Part shown: positions 55,406 to 64,000 of the stretch, in pieces
How the letters are laid out: each line of letters starts with the position of its first letter
How positions within the stretch are numbered: position 1 is the stretch's first letter
From: Apostichopus japonicus
Lineage: Eukaryota > Echinodermata > Holothuroidea > Aspidochirotida > Stichopodidae
NCBI RefSeq assembly: GCF_037975245.1
Contig: NC_092583.1
Span: 9,013,764 to 9,077,763, forward strand
Direction of reading: 5' to 3'
DNA: 64,000 nucleotides
Made by a program: the position numbers and the translations under genes
Notes under the pieces: generated by a model
What the model saw: the letters and a program-made list of their open reading frames with translations, nothing else
Told to the model about the DNA's origin: nothing
Database searches by the model: none

Positions 55406-56746
55406 TATAAGCTGGCTTCATCATATAAACTAGCGCCCTGCAATATATATTTCAGTGCGCATGCCGACACTGGCGTGTAGCTTCTTCATATTTTTTTTGT
55501 GGAAAGTATAGGAGTTATGAATTGAGCGCAATCGACGCTTTACATTATCTTTATACGCGTTGTTGTAACATAACCCGCAAGCATATAGTGCATACCCGTA
55601 CTCAGCCAACATATAACTACACCCAAAGATGTTTCACGCGCTGTACATATATATCTGAAACTGTACTGTACAGAACTTTCCAGAAGTTCCGAAGACGCTA
55701 TATCAATGCGTATCGATGACCATGTCAACGCATTGCAAGTATATTGTGTTGAGCACTACGATGCGCAGTGCGTTCCACCACGCACATGTCAACATGGTCG
55801 CCACGCAGGGTTTTCATGACGTCACACAGACGAAAACTACGAGTATTGGATACCGTGGCAACTTACCCTTTAGTTCAATTTGCCTAGCATCACGAACACA
55901 TAGTACTTACTTTACCTAGCGAATACAGCGATTTATATCCAGAAACTGGAACCCACTGCCTCAAATTTATATTTCTGGTGAGTATAAAGTTTCTTTAGAT
56001 AATTTTGTTCACAATTTACCACCAGAAAATATTGAGAACTTAGCTTATTTACCGTAGATGTACACCTTTATATGGTGTGTGATAGGGGTTTCATTATGCG
56101 TACGATTTTCCAATACTTTATTGTTTAAAACTAAATATTTCCACCATATTAATTCTAACAATTAAGGCCCGATGCTAACATATCGGACGGTTTGATTCAG
56201 CAGTGTGAAAGTGGTGGAGGAGTGGGGTTGGGATTAGGGAGTAGGGTTGGTGGAGGTCTCTCGGAATTATAACAATTACACATTACAAAAAGGAACATGT
56301 TGCAAGAACAATAAACTTAATATTAGAATGCATTAAAAATATTTTGTTAACAAATCATCTTTTGTTCAGCCTTGTTTATCGCGCTATTTCAATTTTGTAT
56401 GTGTGTAGCGTTTGTAGCCTATATGTTTGGTTTTCCCGGTTTGTCATAAATAAAAAAGTAAATAACCGATACCTTTTAATTATCTATGAGGCTAACAAAA
56501 GTGTTGTACTTTACAATATACGCTGCATAGGCTAATGTGTGACCTTGTTGAGAATAACTTACACGCCGGCTATAGGTTATCCTAGCATAGACTATATCCC
56601 TAACATAGTCCACTCATTCTTACAAAGTGCCTGTCTTGTTTACTTTGTTTACATTTAGGAAAAAGTGAGACCTTTTCAAACTAAAAGTAAACTATAAAAC
56701 AATGATATTTACGTATAACACTATGAAATTTTTCTTTACTTTTCAG
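55406..56746. other. Region between LINE and kinase gene
   Basis: No coding exon was recognised. TTCTG|GTGAGT at 55977-55978 could end an untranslated first exon of the kinase gene, but nothing else supports it. A purine-rich GT/GA stretch is at 56210-56260. Confidence 0.5.
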
Positions 56747-56814
56747 TTGATGACAATGTTATCCAGACATATGAAGGAATTTCAACACCAGCAAACCCAA
56801 CCGGTTCTTTTTAG
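56747..56814 (+). CDS. Kinase gene exon 1 (start codon)
   Basis: Acceptor TTTTCAG, then ATG at 56750 three bases into the exon: MTMLSRHMKEFQHQQTQPVL. It ends in phase 2 (AG), which completes an Arg codon with the first base of the next exon. An acceptor upstream implies an untranslated exon further 5'. Confidence 0.65.
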
Positions 56815-59800
56815 GTAAGTTCAATAAACCTTTTCGATTTAAATTATGAATTGGGGCGACAAATAAACAAATTGTATATAGTTTTAGGTCTGTATATAAA
56901 TTCGCAGTTACTTTAAGGGGCTCCATGTGTGCAATACGTATTGTGGTCTGTCATTAATGGAATGTCATAAATGAATACTTTCATGTCACAACAGATGTTC
57001 CAGAACAAAATACTAATTTCCATAGATAATAATCAGGGTGGTACTTACTTCGTCAATAACTAAACATTTGCGAATAATTTCTCGTAAATTTCATTATTAA
57101 TGGGGGAACATTTCGCAGCGTGTTTGTGTTTTCTTGTTTAGTTCCTTGAGTTAAAGTATGTTTGAATCAATGTTATAAACAGAGCCACAAAGCGAAAATA
57201 TAGCCCCTCTCCCTGTCACCCCATCTCGCATTGTAAATGTATACGAGTCATCTTAATTAACCATTCTTTTGGGAAGTGAGAAACATTACAATTTTTTCCC
57301 CTATTTATTCAGGATTATTAAACATGTATATGGTACATCGATTATATTTAGAGTTTCGATAACAACATAGGTATGTCATCTGAATGAGAAATATTACAAT
57401 TAAGAAGGCTAAAAATCCGACGTAAAATTGTTAACTCTTGCTTCGTAATTTCTTTGCAGACGTTCGGTTTGGAAAAAGGTCGTTTCGACCTTGAACTGTT
57501 GTAGCCATCTTCGATCTAATACTTACGAAGTTTGTGAACCGTATGAACCAAGACCATCATCATCTGCCCAAACTTCATCTCATGGATCGAGAAACAACTC
57601 GCAACAGAGAGTCGGTCACGTGACCGACCTACAAGGGAAAGCATCTCCACCCTTGGAAACGCAAAGCTTTCAAACAAAGTGCAGCATTATCAAGGCGAAG
57701 TCGCCTCTGAACGAACCACCAAAGCTTCAACGGAAGGTCAAGAAATCTTCCAGCCCATTAAGAAAGATTCATACCTCTCCAGAGGTCACTCTTATCCAGC
57801 CCACCAACACCCTTGTAAATAATAAAGGGCGCCGTCATCCCACCAAGCTACAAGATATGACCAAACTTAGATGCCAGCTAAGTGGTATCAATCTGACTGA
57901 TCCAGAGAAAACAACGGCTGAACCAGTCAAAGGAATAGCTGAACCTGTCAACGGAACGGCTGAACCGGTCAAAGGAATGGCTGAAATAGTCAGAGCAACG
58001 ACTAAGCCAGTTAAAGCACTATCTGAACCAAAGATGTTCAAGCCTAAACAGACTCAGGAAAAGAAAGTTGTTGTAAGGTGAGACCAAATATTTGGTTTCA
58101 TTCAGTTAAGTAGTATTTTGACATGAGTTGTCACATTAGAACAGAGAAGAGCAAAGTTTATCGACAGCTGTAGATAACAATTATATAAGAACCCAGTGAA
58201 ATTGTCGCCAAACACTTGGAGATAGGAAACTAAAACAATACAGAATACATACTGGGCTACTGTAACTGTTTTCGTATGATCGATGGTGGATTTTGATGAA
58301 ATATTAGTGATTAATACGGATTGGAAAACATGAAAGAACGACTTTATTTTCATTAAAAATAAATAAAGATCAATGTTTCAAGCCTACAAAATGGTACCAG
58401 CTGGGATTTTTCTGTATAGACCTGTCCTAAAATAATGTTTCCGTAAATTCAGGTGGAATAGGAGGAGGAGAAGGGGTGTAGGAGGGGTAATGCGGGCAGA
58501 GGCGGAGTGATTGCAGGGAGGTTTTAATGTGTGGAATGGATGATCATTTCCCATTAATTATAATCCGACAGCGAAAAAATATTATTCGAAAACGACAATG
58601 CATTTAACATATGTTTAGTTAAGACTCACATACAATTGATTCCACGTTTACGCGTGTTCGTTATACTTGTAAGACGGTATAATAAACGTTCAATGTAAGG
58701 CACATTTAGCTATCACTTTTTTTTTATATTTCATTTCCATTTAGGAAGACAAAGAAAATGCTAAGGCTGCAACGTGTCTTTCCAGAATGTGAGTTGTTAT
58801 TGCAGAGTGATCTTCAGCATGTTTTACATCTAACCACAAACAAACCGATAACTCTTGGCAGAGGAGCGTTTGGAGTAGTAAGACTAATGAAAAACATCAA
58901 AACTGCAAGGCTTTGTGCTGTAAAAACCTTTCAAAATCATCTTAGAAATGCGAAAATATTCAAGGTTAGCAAACCAATTAAATTGAACTAAAAATTGATG
59001 ATAACTTTTTATTGATATAATAATGTATCAAATAATATCGATATATCATTAGTCAACATCAAATTCATATATTTAAAATTGTATCAAAAAGTTAACATGT
59101 AATTTTTATTTGTTCGTCAGCAAATCGGTAACAACCGAATTAATAATACAGTTTTAACATTAACGTTACTTTTCCCATGAAAAATCAACAATTTTTAGGA
59201 TTTATATACATGAATATCCATTAGAACGAACTTTTTGACTTCAACCATACCCACCAATCCCAGGTAGCATACGCTTTTTACAAAAGAATACATATAGTCG
59301 ACTGCAATCATACCGTAGAGATATGATGGCGAAGGGGGACATGGGACATGAGTTGGAAAGACGATAAACATTCCCCGCCTACCCTTCCCCCTCCCCCAAC
59401 CAACCCCTGCCTGTTTTATTAACCACCAAAACACATCGCGCCCAAATGTAGCACAATAAATTGTGTTCTCTTTGCTACCACCTACATTTTCCCATGACCG
59501 TTTTCTTAAAACACTTACGGTAGAGTAAGTGATCATTTTCTGTTGACATTACGACCAACCACCTCATCTCCCCCAAAGCACCCTCCCTCAAGTCCCCCTC
59601 CATCAATTCCTTCTCCCTCAAATCCTCCTCCCTCAAATCCCCCTCCCTCAAAGCTCCCTCCCTTAAAGCCTTCTCCCACTCCCACCTCACTGAGCCCTCT
59701 CCATATTCTGTATCGCATTGTCATAGCAGATATTAACATTATACTTATTTGCTTATAAACTGTGTTGGTTGAAGAGAACCCAATGGTTGAACAAATGTTC

Positions 59801-60583
59801 TTTTAAGATCTTGCTGCAAAGATAGCTATGCAGCTCGAGTCAAACATAGAATTAGTGAGTCAACGCCATAGTGTCATAATATAGTTGCTTCTTAAATGCA
59901 AATATGCTCAAAATGGAAAATAAAGAAAAATTCTTTTGCTTATATTTAGAATGCAAAGTTGGAGATTCAGATGTTAACTAAACTACGCGGTTTAAAGTGC
60001 GTCCCAGAACTGTACGGTATTGTACCAGCAGAGGGGAACACCGGGGTACCTTCTGTCGTTCAAGAATTTATCGGTGACGAAAACACTTTGAAGACATGGA
60101 CTCTCCAAGCCGCTCTCAAGAAGAAGATCCTTTCCACTGCTGCAATTGTCCGTATTGATCTGAGCATCGTTAAAGCCCTTATTGATGTTCACTCCAGAGG
60201 TGTCCTTCACTGTGATCTTAAACCTGACAATATCATGCTGATGACTGGATTTCAAAACCAGAAAGATCCTCAAATCAAAATTATCGATTTGGAAGGCAGT
60301 TAATATGGCCGATAAGCCAAAATATGAACATTTCAGACTAAAGAGACAAGCAGAAGTTCTTAAAAGGTGCTACCATATCGACCCGGCGGTCATCTTAGGG
60401 ACAATGCCATACACTGAATATTCAGAGATATATTCACTCGGTATGATGTTCATGCAAATGGCAGGAAACCAGATTCCATACTTGAAAAATACTGGCGAAA
60501 TGTGCGTGAATAAGAACTTTGTTCAAAGATCAACAAAGGACAATGTCCTGATGTTACTGACGACATACATAGGTATCTTATAA
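56747..60583 (+). CDS. Protein-kinase-like gene, possibly a pseudogene (frameshift after DLE)
   Basis: Exons are 56747-56814 (ATG 56750), 57460-58077, 58745-58964 and 59950-60300, all phase-matched. A same-strand frame one base off follows at 60302-60583. The N-terminal ~228 residues are basic and Ser/Pro-rich with 7-residue repeats. The kinase domain has GRGAFGVV (glycine loop), CAVKTF (ATP-anchoring Lys), LEIQML (helix C Glu) and VLHCDLKPDNIML (catalytic loop with Cys for the usual Arg). IKIIDLEG stands where the DFG motif should be, with Asp kept. The C-lobe phrase HIDPAVILGTMPYTEYSEIY plus SLGMMF is in the shifted frame. The family is undetermined. With the frame break the product would lose the C-lobe, so it is a pseudogene, a sequencing error or an allele with a new indel. 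Confidence 0.8.
56815..57459 (+). other. Kinase gene intron 1, nothing recognised
   Basis: This is AT-rich intron ending TTCTTTGCAG. Confidence 0.6.
57460..58077 (+). CDS. Kinase gene exon 2: basic, low-complexity N-terminal region
   Basis: About 206 residues rich in Ser, Pro, Lys and Thr, including VKKSSSPLRKIHTSPEV. They are probably disordered with many potential phosphorylation sites. Near the end are five 21-bp repeats encoding AEPVKGI, AEPVNGT, AEPVKGM, AEIVRAT and TKPVKAL. Donor AAG|GTGAGA, phase 2. Confidence 0.8.
57917..58021 (+). repeat. Coding 21-bp tandem repeat, five units
   Basis: GCTGAACC.GTCAA.GGAA. repeats at 57917, 57938 and 57959, with more diverged units at 57980 and 58001. 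The heptapeptide consensus is AEPVKGx. Confidence 0.9.
58078..58744 (+). other. Kinase gene intron 2, nothing recognised
   Basis: This intron has a G-rich stretch near 58450-58510 and a T-rich tract before the CATTTAG acceptor. Confidence 0.6.
58745..58964 (+). CDS. Kinase gene exon 3: N-lobe
   Basis: The exon runs from phase 2 to phase 0, 73 full codons. ITLGRGAFGVVRLMKN is a complete glycine-rich loop and LCAVKTFQ holds the ATP-anchoring Lys. Donor AAG|GTTAGC. Confidence 0.88.
58965..59949 (+). other. Kinase gene intron 3 with CT-rich minisatellite
   Basis: The intron holds a C/T-rich tandem repeat (about 59575-59690) built on CCTCCCTCAAATCC. The glycine-rich minus-strand frames over it are artefacts of that repeat. 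Confidence 0.75.
59575..59690. repeat. CT-rich minisatellite, unit of about 15 bp
   Basis: Variants of CCCTCAAATCCYCCT repeat about six times with drift (CAAGTC, CATCAA, CAAATC, CAAAGC, TAAAGC). Confidence 0.8.
59950..60300 (+). CDS. Kinase gene exon 4: helix C to DLE motif
   Basis: The exon is open from the acceptor to TAA at 60301. It has AKLEIQMLTKLRGLKCVPEL, VVQEFIGDENTLKTW (hinge), HSRGVLHCDLKPDNIMLM and IKIIDLEGS. The TAA falls one base out of register with the clearly kinase-like frame that follows. Confidence 0.85.
60302..60583 (+). pseudogene. Kinase C-lobe fragment in shifted frame
   Basis: Frame +1 relative to exon 4 reads ADKPKYEHFRLKRQ, HIDPAVILGTMPYTEYSEIY and SLGMMFMQMAG. This corresponds to the activation-segment end and helix F (usually SDVYSFG). 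Beyond NQIPYL the family pattern is lost and no helix G-I region is clear. A further shift near 60540 may exist. Confidence 0.7.
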
Positions 60584-63500
60584 AAAACTTTACGTCATAA
60601 AACGAGGGCGGTATGTACGCCGAGATTGCCAAGATTGCCGTCTCGGCGATTGGCAACCAAGAGCATCTTATGATTACGACAAAAACATGTGGTACGGCAT
60701 CAGCGCGGATCATTACCAATGTCTCTGTAACAACGATCACTTGGAACAAATATATAACAATAATATTGTTTCATACATATAAAATTGCTATGATTTTAAC
60801 TAAAGTCGAAATGCAATCATACGATAATATAAAAACATTAATAAGAAAGAAATTCTTTCCCTTTTTCATCTTTCCTGTCATGATATACTTGTTTTTACCC
60901 CTTCACTTCTCCCTTACCTTACCACGCCACCCACATATAAACAAAAGCTATGACGCATTCAATGGTACTTTTTAGCGAAAGCAAATAGTAAGAGAAACAA
61001 GCGAGATGGGCAATGTCAAGCGACAATTGAGAATTCTATTTCATTGGGTATATTCAGTCACTTGTTAAGGCTAAATTTTGTATTGGGTTATATAACTTTG
61101 TATAATTCTAATGGAATCATGAAATATTCACACAAAATCTTGGATCTTACTATGAGTAATTTATGTTTTAAAGAGTGTTTTCAACCATTTAGCTACTTCT
61201 TAATATATCTAGATATTAATAGTTTAATGCAGTCAGACAATTCAATGTATTCTTTTTTTTTAAATTACTAAACAACTTTGAAACGTACAAGCCTCGCTTT
61301 ATCGGTTCTGATTACGTAAGAGGCGAATCCAGCACTTTGGAGAGGCAAAGTGCGGTATTAAGTCATTGAAGTGAACTATATCATGCAGATGGTGTCAAGG
61401 TTCAAGGAGTCCTCCACCCTACCCCACCTCTACCAGACAAAATCATACAATTTATACAACAAATGGTACACTTTAAAGTGGCCAGGACACGACAATTTCA
61501 ACGTCCTGTCTTTTTAGAATCCATCTAAGCATGCCCTCTAGAACATATATCAAACATTTTGTCAGTTAAAAATTTGATTTTGGCCTTCGAAAATTGAGAT
61601 TTAATTTACCCTCTTCGGGCTTGAAAAGTTTGTTCGGCTGAAAATTTTCCTAATCTGATAACGTCATGTTATGAACACGATTTAACTCTCGCTGCTTCCT
61701 CCGAACACATATCATACTTACAGTACGACAAGTGTACATAAATACACAAAACAATCGATAACAAGTCGGCGCGCAATCAGATCGAAATTCCCCTTGGAAT
61801 GTCAGATTTAAAACCAAATGCGGCAACCGAAGTTCAGAGTGATAGTGGTTCTTCACCAGGTAGTGAAATTGGGCTATAATTAGAGTGCCCTTTCTCATAT
61901 TCGAAGCAGAGAGTGAAGGCGATGATCATGCCAATATTGAACCGAACGTTGAGGGTTGACCTGAGGTGTTAGAACCGTAGGCCCTATCAGTTCGAGCCTG
62001 TTAAACGAGCCCAAATTAAAGCTCCACAACATATCGAAGAACAAACCCGTTCGGAACATTCAACGTGGTAAGAATTTATTAACGAAGCATTTAAAAACAA
62101 ATCCAGTCCATTTTGTGCATGTGTTGTTGGAATTCGTGGAACCCCCTAAACCGTATTATGCGTTGTGTTACGGTGACTTACAACACACATGTACATTGTG
62201 TTGGCTATGTATTCATATACATGTACAATGATCACCACTTGCCCCATTGGAGGTTTTCTGTTCTCCAATCTAGTCTTAGGAGTGTTTAATGTGGAACACT
62301 TTACAGAAGAACAAATCGTTTATGTCGACCCGTTTTTGTTTTATTTCATAAAATAGGAGGGATCGTAGTATGCTTCCGTGAAGTGTTCGCTACATACGGA
62401 GCTGTATACTGGCTAGGCCCAGTGAATCGGCGCTGGTGTTGTGCACTACCTTGGTCATAATCGCCGTGTTTTTTTCGTCCTTCGCCCATCGATTATTGTA
62501 ATGAAAAACGCATACATAGGCTTAATGAGTTTGAACAGTAATGTTATATTGTGGTAGATACAATCAACATAGCCACACGCTCAGCTACATGGCTAGCATT
62601 TGGGTAAGATTTGAATTATTGTTCCTTTAAGTAAAGGATCATTATTTTATGAGCATGAAATTAAATTGATAAATGAAAATAATGATAATTGTTGCAATAA
62701 TAATTAAAGAAAAATTCCTCTGTTTTGCCCAAGTTGAAAAAAATTATTCCAGTTAAAACAGGCTGTGCGAAGTCATACAATCTGCAAAAACACTGAATAT
62801 AATTTTGGTAACCTAAACCATTCATTCTGAAAGAGATGCGAATTGAAGTCAAATTTATAGATTTCTTTGGTGACTGAAAATATCCAAGTATCGTGTTGGC
62901 TGGCGCCTACGTATATGTTAACACGCTAAGTAAACAGTATACAGTAAACAATGGGCGCATGGTGGTATAATATTCACGCTGTTTGCTCTTGAACGACAAG
63001 GCAATGCTGTAAACAATTTGGCAACGTTTTGTTCTGAAATTGAAGCAAACTTTAGACGTTTGTCGGAAACCTTAGATGTATTCCGGAGGTGACACAGGGA
63101 ATTCTGTTTTAATCAATTCATAACAGTGGATTTCTCGACCATGTGAATACGTTACCGTCTGAGATAAGCTTATAAGACATAGTTTGAAGAGGGTGGCAAA
63201 GTTAAATATTTGAGATATTATGTGAACTTTGGCTAGACTACGTAAGCTGCATAACTTTGTACAATAGGTGCGAATTTAAAGTAAAGGTTGTCAGCGAAAT
63301 CTGACACCCGCTTGCATCATTCGAACAATTTTCTTTTTATCACGTTTTGATGTGTAATGCCGACATAGTTAAATGGATTAAGTATACATGACCTTTAGGC
63401 CTTCACAAATCTGTTTTCATGCCACCGTCGTATTTCAATACAAGCTCAGGCAATGCCAATGGGAGACAGTCATTAGGCTAGGTCTAAGTTAGGCTTGAAC

Positions 63501-64000
63501 CTATCAATTGTATATGAGGTAAAATGCGTAATACTGTACAGCTGCCAAAACACAGGGTTGCATATGCAAGTAATCAAGAAAACATTTTAATAACACCCAC
63601 CCCTCCTCCACCTCACTTTCATATGACATATAATAAGGTGAAACTTTGATTTTTATGAAGTACTAGGACATAAATCACACAGCGTAAGTTAGTGCTAGGC
63701 CCTCTACTGTAATTCGAACTTTGGCTAAAGCCCATAAGGTCTAACAATAGGCCGTTTCTACATTGTATGTTAAAATTATGGTTTGATGTATCTTGGAACT
63801 AATGACATGAACTGGCATGTTGGAGCAATGTTAGCTACTGATGCTAGGTCTAGCAGGCCCCCTATCAATACAAATGTAATTAATGTACTGAAAGATGTAA
63901 ATTACTTTAACAAAAGTACAGACAAATGTGTGTTCTTCTGTTGGCCACAATGGTCCAACCTTTGTAGAATTTTATAACTTATTCAGGGAAACATTTAGTG
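60584..64000. other. 3' flank, no gene recognised
   Basis: I looked at both strands and saw only short frames (for example 60613-60975 and 63783-63977) without motif or splice support. No RNA gene or clear transposon was identified by eye. Confidence 0.5.

Noticed and set aside
59475-59758. Gly/Glu-rich minus frames and a Pro/Ser-rich plus frame
   Set aside because: All are products of the CT-rich 15-bp minisatellite.
60613-60975. 120-residue plus-strand frame after the kinase
   Set aside because: I tested it as the missing kinase C-terminus. No helix G-I pattern was seen, so it stays unassigned.

Overview
This is eukaryotic, animal nuclear DNA. It is AT-rich and has small exons with GT/AG introns. 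It contains decayed LINE, hAT, Copia-type and MITE-like elements, and many (TA)n, (GT)n and poly-G tracts. A death-fold/ZU5/UPA gene beside LINE and tandem-repeat debris would fit an echinoderm (perhaps a sea cucumber) or another marine deuterostome. The organism is inference; no species marker was seen.

Region 1 (about 1461-28455, + strand) is one large gene, open at its 5' end. Eighteen exons chain with matching phases through 1,340 codons. The domain order is DED, a coiled coil built on 42-bp repeats, then DED-ZU5-UPA twice in tandem, then a final DED and a stop. The two DED-ZU5-UPA modules share exon order and intron phases, and two of the paired exons have identical lengths. The introns hold a composite repeat rich in direct repeats of AGGTCA, a nested insertion, a hAT relic, a 373-bp MITE and microsatellites.

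Region 2 (28456-33450) is intergenic and holds a minus-strand 3' LINE fragment (about 30355-31256) that ends at a (TA)n tract.

Region 3 (33452-44094, + strand) is a complete ten-exon secreted A-type procarboxypeptidase with a TATA box, signal peptide, propeptide, all zinc and catalytic residues, and a poly(A) signal. One splice donor region is triplicated in tandem, one acceptor region is duplicated, and one exon junction is out of phase by one base.

Region 4 (47774-55405) is a nested transposon stack. A non-LTR retrotransposon (endonuclease plus reverse transcriptase) is split by a 4,669-bp insertion with perfect 17-bp inverted ends and AGTA target duplications. That insertion contains a minus-strand Copia-type gag relic with a probable LTR and primer-binding site.

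Region 5 (56747-60583, + strand) is a protein-kinase gene or recent pseudogene. It has a basic Ser/Pro-rich N-terminus with 7-residue repeats, an N-lobe with an intact glycine loop, and a catalytic loop reading HCDLKPDN. A DLE triplet stands where DFG is usual, and a frameshift follows directly. From 60584 to the end no gene was recognised.
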